Shown: positions 51,390-60,472 of the stretch, piece after piece
Layout of the letters: each line of letters begins with the position of its first letter
Numbering within the stretch: the stretch's first letter is position 1
The notes under the pieces: generated by a model
What the model saw: the letters and a program-made list of their open reading frames with translations, nothing else
Databases searched by the model: none
Told to the model about the DNA's origin: nothing
Made by a program: the position numbers and the translations under genes
Origin: Bacteroidota bacterium
GTDB lineage: Bacteria > Bacteroidota > Bacteroidia > B-17B0 > Aurantibacillaceae
Direction of reading: 5' to 3'
DNA: 64,000 nucleotides
Assembly (NCBI GenBank): GCA_963169355.1
Contig: CAUJCR010000008.1
Span: 62,001-126,000, forward strand

Positions 51390-52643
51390 ATGCAATTTAA
51401 GCGCGTAGTAGTTACGGGACTTGGTGCTGTTACACCTTTGGGCAATAATGTAAATGATTATTGGACAAATCTGATTAATGGCGTAAGTGGTGCCGCACCT
51501 ATTACGCGTTTTGATGCGTCAAAATTTAAAACTCGTTTTGCTTGCGAAGTAAAGGGTTTTAAATTAGTAGATTATTTTGATAGGAAAGAAGCGCAACGCT
51601 TAGATGCTTTTTCGCATTATGGCATTGCCGCCTCTGTGCAAGCTGTAAAAGATGCGGGGTTAGACGCAGAAAACATAGATAAAAATGAAATAGGAGTAAT
51701 TTGGGGTTCAGGTATTGGAGGATTAGATACTTTTCAAACTGAAACTTTTAACTTTGCAAAAGGCGACGGAAATCCTCGCTTCAATCCATTCTTTATTCCA
51801 AAAATGATTGCGGATATTTGCTCTGGGCATATCTCTATTCGTTTTGGTTTTAGAGGACCAAATTTCACAACCGTTTCAGCTTGTGCCTCTTCTACAACAG
51901 CTTTAATTGATGCTTTTACCTATATTCGACTAGGAAGAGCAAACGCTATTGTAGCTGGTGGTTCCGAAGCTGCCATTAATGAAAGTGGTATTGGTGGATT
52001 TAACGCTTGTCAGGCAATGAGTACGCGCAACGACAGCATGGCTACTGCCTCTCGCCCTTATGATAAAGATCGTGATGGTTTTGTATTAGGAGAAGGTGGT
52101 GCTTGTTTAATTTTAGAAGAACTTGAACATGCTAAAGCTCGTGGTGCAAAAATTTATGCTGAAATTATTGGCGGAGGTATGAGTGGCGATGCTTACCACA
52201 TTACAGCTCCACACCCAGAAGGATTAGGCGCAACATTAGTTATGGAACGTGCCATTAAAGATGCTGGTATTTCTCCTAACGAAGTAGATTATATCAATAC
52301 ACACGGTACTAGCACTCCGCTTGGCGATGGAGCAGAACTTAAAGCCATCATCAATGTATTTGGAGAACAAGCTTATAAAATGAATATTAGTTCAACAAAA
52401 TCTATGACTGGGCACTTACTTGGTGCAGCAGGTGCTGTAGAAGCTATTGCTACTGTATTAGCGGTTCAAAATGATGTTGTTCCACCAACCATTAATCATG
52501 TAACCGTAGATCCTGAAATTGATCCAAAATTAAACTTAACTTTCAATAAAGCTCAAAAACGCCCTATTCGAGTGGCTCTTAGCAACACCTTTGGATTTGG
52601 TGGTCATAATGCAGCTATTGTAGTTAAAAAGTACAACGCTTAG
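51390..52643 (+). CDS. fabF: 3-oxoacyl-ACP synthase II (FabF)
   Basis: Condensing enzyme of fatty-acid elongation. 417 residues with the catalytic triad Cys165 (VSACASST), His305 (NTHGTSTPLGD) and His342 (SMTGHLLGAAGA). Thirty bases behind acpP; clearly one operon. Confidence 0.98.
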   Translation: MQFKRVVVTGLGAVTPLGNNVNDYWTNLINGVSGAAPITRFDASKFKTRFACEVKGFKLVDYFDRKEAQRLDAFSHYGIAASVQAVKDAGLDAENIDKNEIGVIWGSGIGGLDTFQTETFNFAKGDGNPRFNPFFIPKMIADICSGHISIRFGFRGPNFTTVSACASSTTALIDAFTYIRLGRANAIVAGGSEAAINESGIGGFNACQAMSTRNDSMATASRPYDKDRDGFVLGEGGACLILEELEHAKARGAKIYAEIIGGGMSGDAYHITAPHPEGLGATLVMERAIKDAGISPNEVDYINTHGTSTPLGDGAELKAIINVFGEQAYKMNISSTKSMTGHLLGAAGAVEAIATVLAVQNDVVPPTINHVTVDPEIDPKLNLTFNKAQKRPIRVALSNTFGFGGHNAAIVVKKYNA

Positions 52644-52653
52644 TTTTATTGTT

Positions 52654-53373
52654 TTGATAAAAATTTTATCAGCCTTAAAACCACTTTCCAAAAACGATAA
52701 AGCCTTTAGGCAAAAGCTAAAAAATATTTTGGGGTTTTATCCTTCAAACTTAGCTTTGTATCATCAAGCCTTTAGGCATAGTAGCACAAATGTTAGTGAA
52801 TTTAAACAAAGTAACGAACGCTTAGAATTTTTAGGCGATGCTGTACTTGGCATGGTAGTAGCCGAATACCTTTTTAAACTATATCCTAAAGAAAATGAAG
52901 GTTTTTTAACGCAAATAAGAAGTAGAATTGTAAATGGACAAAACCTACAGATGTTATCTAAAAAGTTTGGGTTTGATGCATTGCTTACTTCTAAATTAAC
53001 TCAAAAAGATAGAATCAATTCATCTGCTTATGGCGATGCTTTTGAAGCTTTTATAGGTGCCTTATATTTAGATAAAGGATTTGATGTTACAAAAAAATTC
53101 ATCTTAAATAAAATCATTAAACTGCATTTAGATATGAATACTGTGTTGCAAAATAATACAGATTATAAATCTCAGTTGCAGATTTTAATGCAAAAACAAA
53201 AAACCACATTTGAATACAAACTACTTAATGAATATAAAACCGAAAAAGGAAAATTATACCATGTTCAACTCATTATTGATCATGTTCCTATTGTTGAGTT
53301 CGAACATAGTTCTAAAAAAGTAGCCGAACAAAAAGTTGCCCAATTAGCCCTGGAGCAATTAAGTAAAGAGTAA
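52654..53373 (+). CDS. rnc: Ribonuclease III
   Basis: Cuts double-stranded RNA in rRNA and mRNA processing. NERLEFLGDAVLG (54-66) is the signature, with the second acidic pair in AYGDAFEAFIGALYLD (Asp128, Glu131). A C-terminal double-stranded RNA-binding domain ends the 239 residues. The frame opens at a TTG 10 bases after fabF and there is no ATG before the conserved core, so TTG is the likely start. Confidence 0.95.
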   Translation: MIKILSALKPLSKNDKAFRQKLKNILGFYPSNLALYHQAFRHSSTNVSEFKQSNERLEFLGDAVLGMVVAEYLFKLYPKENEGFLTQIRSRIVNGQNLQMLSKKFGFDALLTSKLTQKDRINSSAYGDAFEAFIGALYLDKGFDVTKKFILNKIIKLHLDMNTVLQNNTDYKSQLQILMQKQKTTFEYKLLNEYKTEKGKLYHVQLIIDHVPIVEFEHSSKKVAEQKVAQLALEQLSKE

Positions 53374-53464
53374 ATTTTTCTTTGTTTCTTTTACGAAAAT
53401 TCAAGTTTTTATAAAACTTTTTGTCTTGATACAAAAAGTTACAAAAAGATCAAGGCTTCTTAAA

Positions 53465-53630
53465 CCCAAATTATGCATTAGTAATTCTATTACGAGCTAA
53501 AATCCCTGCAAAATATGAAGCTTCGCAACTTTTTCTCAATTACCGTAGCAGTGGCTACGCTTCATTCATAAAAGTTCATATTTTATTGGGCTTTTAACAC
53601 TCATTACTAATTTCTAATGCACAATCTGGG
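53465..53630. repeat. 166-bp palindromic intergenic repeat, copy 2
   Basis: Same length and about 96 percent identical by eye to 7241-7406, with the same terminal inverted repeats (CCCAAATTATGCATTAG, CTAATGCACAATCTGGG). It fills most of the gap between rnc and the restriction genes; nothing else is seen in 53374-53712. Confidence 0.9.
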
Positions 53631-53712
53631 TTAAATTTTTTCTAACGAATAAAATATTTGCAACGCAATAATACCCTAAACGCACACAATGCATTATTTC
53701 CACGTGAGCGTA

Positions 53713-54096
53713 TCAAAACAAACTCATTTGGCTACTATTATCTTCTTGAATTTTTGGTTTAGAAATTTTTGCTGAGGCTATTTCATTAACTATTTCTTGT
53801 CTTTTTTCTGCAAGAACCACCACAGTTTCTATTTGCTTTAAAGCATCGACATCTTCATCAATGGCATCGGATATGTTGTTTTCTTCTTTGTACACACGGG
53901 CGCTAATGGTTATTTGTTCCATTAGTAACATGTATTCAAAACCTAAAGCATCCTTGTTTTGCTCGGCAATAAGCTGTTGTTGGCGTATTATATCTATGCG
54001 CTTGCTAAGCCTTTCATCGCTATAGGTAGCCAAAAATTCAATCCACTCATCGGCCTTTTCATGCGCCTCTTGTATGCGTAGTTCAATGGCTTTCAT
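53713..54096 (-). CDS. Restriction-associated helical protein with clamp-binding-like end
   Basis: 127 residues from the ATG at 54096 (a longer frame begins with TTG). All helical (IRQQQLIAEQNKDALGFEYMLLMEQITIS). The last five residues are QMSLF, which fits the bacterial beta-clamp-binding pattern QLxLF. It overlaps the end of the type IIG gene by 14 bp, so it is made together with it. Docking to the replication clamp is inference. Confidence 0.75.
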   Translation of the reverse strand: MKAIELRIQEAHEKADEWIEFLATYSDERLSKRIDIIRQQQLIAEQNKDALGFEYMLLMEQITISARVYKEENNISDAIDEDVDALKQIETVVVLAEKRQEIVNEIASAKISKPKIQEDNSSQMSLF

Positions 54097-57000
54097 TTGC
54101 AGATTCAATTAGTTGGATTTCTTCGGGACTTAGTTCGTATAATTCATAAACCAATTGGTCTATTTTGTTTTCAATTGATTTAATTTTATTATTTAAACTA
54201 TCAATTTCAGAAGTTTTTGTAGTAATAATTTTCTCGGCAATAAGCTCCGAAATAGAATTAACATACGCTTCTAGTAAGTTTTCCTTCTTTTTATCAATAT
54301 TTACTAATAATGGAACTTCAAGCAATGGTTCTTTATCAATTTGTAATTGTTCACCTTGCTTTTTACCTTTATTATATAGCCAAAAGTATATTAGGCTTGA
54401 ATTGAGTAAAGCCGTTAAATATTTTAGATTCACGTGATTAGGTTTCAATACAAAATATGTTTGCGAAACATAACACGGAAAATTAGTATAGGTAAATGTT
54501 TGGATTTTGGTTTTTCTTAATGAAATTATTTTTTCTCCTTCAAAAAACTTTTGGTCTCTTGCTCTATGTAAACCATAAGGACCAAAATCGGAAGTGATTA
54601 CTTGGGCAAATTTATCAAGATGTTTTTTTACATTTGGGTAGTTAGTAATGTTTTGCCTCACGTTTTTATCGGCATAAATTACCCATAATGAATTTTTGGG
54701 ATTACCATAAAATCTATGAAGCTCACTTGTTGTGTAAAATGGTTTAATAATCTTTTTTTCTTCTGTATTAAAATTAAAACTTTTCTTTTCTTTATCTGAA
54801 AGATTAAAAATACCATCTCCTTTTTTTATAGAATTAGATTTTAAAATTTCAATATGGCCATCTAAAACAAAATCTTGATGCACGTCAATGCCAGTAGCAA
54901 CTTCTTCACTCTTTAAATAATAATTTGCCCTACTTTTTATTTTATCAAGTACATTGGTTATTTGGCTATCATTAAACGAAAGTAATTGGTTTAATGCTTT
55001 AGGGTTAATGGTGGTTTTAATTTGAATTAATACCGCTTTATTTCTTTTAGTTTTAATTGCTTCGTTAAGTACAATTGTTGTAGCTTTTTTATCTATAATT
55101 TTATTATATAACAAATTATAAGGTTTTGTTGGTTTGTTTTTTTCTAAAACAAATATCATTGTTTGGATACTTGCATCTTCAAAAACCTTGTAATTATTAA
55201 AATCTATATAATCAACTATTTTAGAGTCTGCTAACACTTTGTTTCTCATAATGGAAGCTCCAGCATTGGTAATCCAGTTGTTTGGAGCAATATAACCTAA
55301 CAAACCATTTTCCTTTAAAATATCTATACCCCAACATGTAAAAAAATACCACAAATCCATTTTCCCCTCATAATATTTTGATAGGTATGATTTTTTTATA
55401 ATCTCAAATGGTGTTTTATCTGTATATTCTTTTACATAAGGCGGATTACCAATTACCGCATCAAAACCACCTTGTTTAAACACATTAGGAAAGGCTACTT
55501 TCCAATCAAAGGGTTTAATTTTATGTTCTAGTGCTTGGCGGGCTACTTTATCAAGGTTTAATTCGTTTTCGGTAAAATCAAAGCCAACTAATGAGTTTCC
55601 ATTCACAATGTTTTTATCCAAGTCGGGCAACACACGGGTGTGGTGCAGTGTTATTTGTTGTTTTACAGATGAAGCCGTTTCGCCCTCCATACATTTTAGC
55701 AGTAAACTAAGTTTACTTACTTCAACAGCGTTTTCATCTAAATCTACCCCAAATATATTATTGGTTAATATTTTTCGTTTTTCAACGGTGGTTAAAGTGC
55801 CATCGGGGTTTAACTCTTTGCTAGTAGGCGATTTTTTGTAATAGTAATTTTGATGATAGTTTAATAAATATTTAAAAGCACCTAGCAAAAATGAGCCACT
55901 GCCACAAGCGGGGTCAACAATTTTTATTCTCTCAATTTCTTTTGGTGTTTTTCCTTCTATTAATTTTCCTACGGTGTTTTCTACAATATAATCTACAATG
56001 TATTGTGGGGTGTAATAAACTCCGCCTGCTTTGCGTACTTCGGGTTTTTCTTCAATTTTTATATTGTGCCCAGCCGTTATACGAATTACTTTACCCAAAA
56101 ACTGCTCGTAGGCGTTTCCTAAAATTTCAACAGGCATTAAGTAAAAAGAGTAATCGCTTTTAGGCGGGTACAGCTCTTCAATAATATCGCGCAGGGTTTT
56201 GTCTTCTATTTTTAGTTTTTCGGTAATGCAGCCATCTTGAAAATGAAATAAACCCGAGTTGTATTTTTGGTCGGCGGCATAAAACAAATCAAACAAGTGT
56301 TTATAAATGTGAGCTGTTTTAGCTACGGCTTGCAGTTGCCCAAAAGGTTCTACATCACGCTCTTCGCAAAAACGCAGAAAAATAAGTCGGTCTAACAGTA
56401 ATTGTACAGCGTGGTTAAGTTCTTCGCTGGTAATTTTATAATTATTGGTGGCAATGCTTTTGGCTAGTTTTAAGCGCCATTTTTCGAGGCTTTCAACAAA
56501 ATCTTTATCAAGCGTTACATTACCTTTTTTTTGTGTTTTGTCTTTTATAAAGTTTTGAAAGTTGCCATTGTAAATGGCTTCACGACTAAAGGTATCGTAA
56601 ATAAAATCGAAATTACTTTCAAACTCATCGCAGGTAAAATATTTAATGCGTGCAAATTTGGCATCGCTGCTAGAAGTTTGTTTTTGTGTGCAATCGTAAA
56701 CAGCAAACTCGGCAAAATTAAATAGTATGGTAATAGGAGTTTTACCTGCCCGCCCATACCAACGAGCTTGTTGGGCAGCATCTTTATCGGTTTTTAGTTT
56801 TACAAAAGCACCTTTGGCTTCTAAAAAAAACAAACGGGCATCGCTACCAGGTAATCTAAAACCATAATCGGGGGCACGTTTTGTTTTTCGGCTAGTAACT
56901 CTATCTTGGGTAATAACTTCTCTTAAATAAGGTGCAATACCACGGCTTTCAATATCCCAACCCAGTGCACGCAAAAATGGTTTTACAAATTGCTCTTCGC

Positions 57001-57100
57001 AATGGTTTTCTAAAAACTCTTTAGATAAATGATAGGCTTTGTTTCTTTCAAAGTCTTCAACTAGTTCTTTAATTTTTAATAGGGCTTCCTTCTTCGCCAT
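54083..57100 (-). CDS. Type IIG restriction-modification enzyme
   Basis: 1005 residues joining nuclease and methyltransferase. The N-terminus has a PD-(D/E)xK nuclease site (PD 77-78, EAK 94-96). An adenine-specific methyltransferase follows with DPACGSG (396-402), FGVDLDENAVEVSKL and NPPY (552-555). The C-terminal 350 residues are the target-recognition and coiled-coil part. One protein would both modify and cut DNA, as in Eco57I-like enzymes. No separate specificity gene is present; a small helical partner follows. Confidence 0.92.
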   Translation of the reverse strand: MAKKEALLKIKELVEDFERNKAYHLSKEFLENHCEEQFVKPFLRALGWDIESRGIAPYLREVITQDRVTSRKTKRAPDYGFRLPGSDARLFFLEAKGAFVKLKTDKDAAQQARWYGRAGKTPITILFNFAEFAVYDCTQKQTSSSDAKFARIKYFTCDEFESNFDFIYDTFSREAIYNGNFQNFIKDKTQKKGNVTLDKDFVESLEKWRLKLAKSIATNNYKITSEELNHAVQLLLDRLIFLRFCEERDVEPFGQLQAVAKTAHIYKHLFDLFYAADQKYNSGLFHFQDGCITEKLKIEDKTLRDIIEELYPPKSDYSFYLMPVEILGNAYEQFLGKVIRITAGHNIKIEEKPEVRKAGGVYYTPQYIVDYIVENTVGKLIEGKTPKEIERIKIVDPACGSGSFLLGAFKYLLNYHQNYYYKKSPTSKELNPDGTLTTVEKRKILTNNIFGVDLDENAVEVSKLSLLLKCMEGETASSVKQQITLHHTRVLPDLDKNIVNGNSLVGFDFTENELNLDKVARQALEHKIKPFDWKVAFPNVFKQGGFDAVIGNPPYVKEYTDKTPFEIIKKSYLSKYYEGKMDLWYFFTCWGIDILKENGLLGYIAPNNWITNAGASIMRNKVLADSKIVDYIDFNNYKVFEDASIQTMIFVLEKNKPTKPYNLLYNKIIDKKATTIVLNEAIKTKRNKAVLIQIKTTINPKALNQLLSFNDSQITNVLDKIKSRANYYLKSEEVATGIDVHQDFVLDGHIEILKSNSIKKGDGIFNLSDKEKKSFNFNTEEKKIIKPFYTTSELHRFYGNPKNSLWVIYADKNVRQNITNYPNVKKHLDKFAQVITSDFGPYGLHRARDQKFFEGEKIISLRKTKIQTFTYTNFPCYVSQTYFVLKPNHVNLKYLTALLNSSLIYFWLYNKGKKQGEQLQIDKEPLLEVPLLVNIDKKKENLLEAYVNSISELIAEKIITTKTSEIDSLNNKIKSIENKIDQLVYELYELSPEEIQLIESANESH

Positions 57101-57223
57101 AAAATGCTATTATTAACGAGGCTTAAATATACTATTATATGATGGGATTCAGGAGATTTGTTAAAAGGTTGTTTACGGTGTTGAAAAGTTGGTTTTTAGC
57201 AAGGTTTTAAGAAGCTTTAGATG

Positions 57224-58132
57224 CTAAGTGGGGTTTTGGTTTTTGTCTATTATTCGGTTTATTGTTTCAATTTGTTTGTCAATTTCGGTTTGTGAAATAT
57301 CAGTCATACTTTCAATTTGTGTAATAAGATCAATTACACTGTTGTCTTCAAGAGCAATGTTCAATAATTCTTCAAAGTGTTTCGCTCCAAGAACGGATTT
57401 TAATCTTGAGATTTGAGCTGAATTTAGTACACCAATCATTGGTATATCAATCCCGAATTTCTTAGAAAAATCATAATCGATAATTCCAATTGGAAATTTT
57501 AAAAGGTGAAGTGTTAAAATAATTCTTACAACTTTTTGAGCTGTCTCAAGCCAGTTACTAAAACCAGTTTTCTCAAATGTCTGTGTATTAGATTTAAGAA
57601 GACCAATTTGATTTGAGTATTTTGCACCTTTAGAATGTACGTAGTTGTGTAAGTATTCAAGGTTTTGTATTTCTGTACATAGATCGTAAGCATCCTGAAA
57701 TTTCAGAATATTCGGGTGTTTAATAAGTATTTTCCAAATTTCTTTGAAATATGGAGTGTCGTTCTTCTTACCATCTTCTGATTGGAGCCAACCTTGGACT
57801 GTTTTATGTCCTTCGTTATTTATATTGTAGTATACTGATAGTAACCCTGTCTCCAAAACAGATCGTAACGATGTCATTGACTGTTTATAAAGTCCTTGCG
57901 AGCATAGTAGAAATGATATTTCAAATTCCTCAAAAGCCTCTGTAATAGGGAAGTAGTGACCTGACCACCAACTTTCTGTCGTATGAGGTATTAAATCTTT
58001 AATGGATTCAAAAGCCCAACATAATTCAAACAGTTGTCTATCAATTTCTTTATTGTTTTCAAGGAACTCAACTGTCTGTTGTTGAACAGAAGTTGAATTA
58101 TCAAAATTATATGTGAAAGGTAGAAAATTCAT
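57224..58132 (-). CDS. Unknown helical protein, 302 residues
   Basis: No firm family. Helical throughout. FEISFLLCSQGLYKQSMTSLRSVLETGL followed later by LEYLHNYVHSKGAKYS is like the helical frame and Asn/Arg-x-x-x-His region of HEPN-type proteins, but the usual Arg is not obvious. It lies on the same strand ahead of the type IIG enzyme, 123 bp away, and may be part of the same defence set. Confidence 0.6.
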   Translation of the reverse strand: MNFLPFTYNFDNSTSVQQQTVEFLENNKEIDRQLFELCWAFESIKDLIPHTTESWWSGHYFPITEAFEEFEISFLLCSQGLYKQSMTSLRSVLETGLLSVYYNINNEGHKTVQGWLQSEDGKKNDTPYFKEIWKILIKHPNILKFQDAYDLCTEIQNLEYLHNYVHSKGAKYSNQIGLLKSNTQTFEKTGFSNWLETAQKVVRIILTLHLLKFPIGIIDYDFSKKFGIDIPMIGVLNSAQISRLKSVLGAKHFEELLNIALEDNSVIDLITQIESMTDISQTEIDKQIETINRIIDKNQNPT

Positions 58133-58261
58133 AACATTATAGTAACTTCTTAAAATTTTATCCGCTATGTGTTTATTCTTCTAGTGGTTGTTCATCAACT
58201 TTTTTATTCAGTAAAATTGTTCCCGCTCCGTAGTCATTTGTAATGCTGCGACAATAAAAAT

Positions 58262-58288
58262 AAAAACCGTAGTTAATCGCTACGATTT
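58262..58288 (-). terminator. Hairpin over the stop of the 58280 gene
   Basis: CGTAG and CTACG arms with A and T runs on the outside; the TAG stop codon is inside the stem. Confidence 0.6.
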
Positions 58289-58669
58289 TTTTATAGATTT
58301 AGCCATGTGAGAGAACATGTGTTGTAACACAGGCATTACAATTTGCGTAACGTAAATAGCATCAATAATAACTTTACCGTTGTAAGGCTTAACAAGTTCG
58401 TTAGCTTGCGCTAATATGTTATCATACTTATGCAACACAATAGTAAAACCATTGGTGTTTTGGTTTATAAAATCGGGAGTTTGTAACAAGGCACTAATGT
58501 TTTTTAAAACAGTATCAGGTTCTCTATCGTGCTCAACTAAAGGGTTAAATGCAAAACCGCTATAAGCATCAACAAACATAAAAATAAACACATCGCCATC
58601 TTTTTGGGTTGGCATATCAGCAGGAAACAAACACACGTATTGTAAAGGTTTGGTGGCTTTAAGTGGCAT
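58280..58669 (-). CDS. Unknown 129-residue protein
   Basis: The ATG at 58669 is the first in frame; a TTG upstream would add nine residues, nearly all Asn, from an (AAT)n run. The body reads VFIFMFVDAYSGFAFNPLVEHD, FTIVLHKYDNIL and YNGKVIIDAIYVTQIVMPVL. The strand-Asp-strand pattern reminds me of an RNase H-like integrase core (DxYSG), but other catalytic residues are not clear. Could be a domesticated fragment or an unrelated small protein. Confidence 0.55.
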   Translation of the reverse strand: MPLKATKPLQYVCLFPADMPTQKDGDVFIFMFVDAYSGFAFNPLVEHDREPDTVLKNISALLQTPDFINQNTNGFTIVLHKYDNILAQANELVKPYNGKVIIDAIYVTQIVMPVLQHMFSHMAKSIKKS

Positions 58670-58842
58670 ATTATTATTGTTATTATTATTACTCAAGTTC
58701 TAAACTTTCAATCATTTCTTTCAATTTATTTTCTTTCAAATTACCCCCCACTCTGTGGCATCTGCGCTAATGCTACACACAGGTTTCGCTGTTAGTTATA
58801 AGCTTATTCCCTTTATGAATTTTTTATTAAGTCAAAGCGTTT

Positions 58843-59502
58843 TTAAAACTCAGCAATAATGGATTGAGAACCTTTTACTACTTCTCCCATTTTTACTTTT
58901 AGTTTGGTATCTAAGGGCAAGTATAAATCTACACGAGAGCCAAATTTAATAAAGCCCATTTCTCCACATTGGGTTGCTTTATCGCCCTCTTTGCAGTACA
59001 TCACAATTCTACGTGCTAAAGCTCCTGCTACTTGCCTAAATAATACCGATTTACCATTGCTAGCATGTTTTACAACTACACTAGTGCGTTCGTTTTCGGT
59101 ACTAGCTTTTGGTAATGAGGCTACCAAAAATTTTCCGGGGTGATACTTAGCATACGTAACATCGCCCGCAATAGGAAAACGATTAACATGCACATTAATA
59201 GGCGACATAAAAATAGATACTTGAATGCGTTTATCTTTAAAATATTCGGTTTCTTCTGTTTCTTCTATCACCACTACTTTGCCATCGGCTGGCGCTATAA
59301 TAGCATTTTCGTTAATGGTATGCACTCGACTTGGATGACGAAAAAATTGTAACACTACTATTAATAAAAAAGCAGATAAGGTGTAGGCAAACCAATGTGC
59401 AATAGCAAATTCTGGAAAAATTAATTTAGCAATAGTAATAATAATAGTGCTAAATAAAATAGTAAGTAATAATGTAGGGTATCCTTCTTTGTGAAATTTC
59501 AT
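58843..59502 (-). CDS. psd: Phosphatidylserine decarboxylase
   Basis: Makes phosphatidylethanolamine from phosphatidylserine. 219 residues of the short proenzyme class: two N-terminal membrane helices (about 12-28, 35-53), APADGKVV, SPINVHVNRFP (100-110) and the self-cleavage site FGSRVDLYLP with Ser189, where the pyruvoyl group forms. Single gene. Confidence 0.95.
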   Translation of the reverse strand: MKFHKEGYPTLLLTILFSTIIITIAKLIFPEFAIAHWFAYTLSAFLLIVVLQFFRHPSRVHTINENAIIAPADGKVVVIEETEETEYFKDKRIQVSIFMSPINVHVNRFPIAGDVTYAKYHPGKFLVASLPKASTENERTSVVVKHASNGKSVLFRQVAGALARRIVMYCKEGDKATQCGEMGFIKFGSRVDLYLPLDTKLKVKMGEVVKGSQSIIAEF

Positions 59503-59547
59503 GTATGATGTTTTAGAGGCGTAAATATACGTAAGTATTATGATTAA

Positions 59548-60471
59548 CTAATATTGAGCGTCTTCTTTCCAATGTTTACTTTGTTGTTTTGAAAAACGAA
59601 GTCCCAGCATCAATTCGTGTGTACCCGATGAATATTTACGCAAATTAGTTGTTGTAAAATCATACGAATAACCTATCATTAAATAATTTTTATACATAAA
59701 GCCCACTAAAGCAGTTACAGCATCATGATGGCGATAGCCTACACCCAACCACACTTGCTCTTGATAAATTGCTCTAGCGCCTAAATCAATTTCAACAGGA
59801 GCTGGCTTGGCGTACTTAACTAAAAACGAAGGTTCAACTTTAAAATCGTCATTCAGTTTTATTTTGTAAGCTCCATTTAAAATAAAATGTGTTACCAAAG
59901 TTCCTTTATCATCTCCGTTAGGATATAATTTTATAGGGCTTTGATACAATTGTGGTGCACTAAATCCAATGTACCAATCATCACGATGCACCATGATGCC
60001 TGCTCCAAAATCAGGAACAATTTTAGTTTGATACTGCGTTAATAAATTATCATCGCCCGCATCGTGTAAGTGTAATTTATGACCATCAATACCCCATTGT
60101 TGAATGCCAGCCGTTAGACCTAATGATACTCTAACTTTTTTGGTAAGGTTAATATGATACGCATAAGAAGCATTAATGCCTATTCTTCGTGTAGGGCCTA
60201 CAATATCTGTATAAATATGTGTGCCCCAACCCATGTGTCTGTTTTTAAAAGGACTATGAAGTGTAAGCATATAAGTACGAGGCGCATCTGTCATGCCTAC
60301 CCATTGGTAACGGTTATTAGAACGCACATCGCCATATTCATTTTTTCCAGAAACAGCAGGATTAATAGCTAAGTCGTTAAGCATATACTGTGTGTATTGA
60401 GGCAGTTGTTGCGCCACTACCTGCATACTCAGTATCAGTATAAAAACCGTTATGTATTTTATTTCTTTCAT
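59548..60471 (-). CDS. PorP/SprF-family type IX secretion protein
   Basis: 307 residues with a signal peptide ending VVAQ, then QLPQYTQYMLNDLAINPAVSG, the family's opening signature, and a barrel with FGAGIMVHRDDWYIGFSAPQL and a C-terminal LMLGLRF strand. PorP/SprF proteins sit in the outer membrane and work with type B C-terminal domains of giant adhesins. It begins 1 bp after the adhesin gene, so the two are co-expressed. Confidence 0.95.
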   Translation of the reverse strand: MKEIKYITVFILILSMQVVAQQLPQYTQYMLNDLAINPAVSGKNEYGDVRSNNRYQWVGMTDAPRTYMLTLHSPFKNRHMGWGTHIYTDIVGPTRRIGINASYAYHINLTKKVRVSLGLTAGIQQWGIDGHKLHLHDAGDDNLLTQYQTKIVPDFGAGIMVHRDDWYIGFSAPQLYQSPIKLYPNGDDKGTLVTHFILNGAYKIKLNDDFKVEPSFLVKYAKPAPVEIDLGARAIYQEQVWLGVGYRHHDAVTALVGFMYKNYLMIGYSYDFTTTNLRKYSSGTHELMLGLRFSKQQSKHWKEDAQY

Positions 60472-60472
60472 T

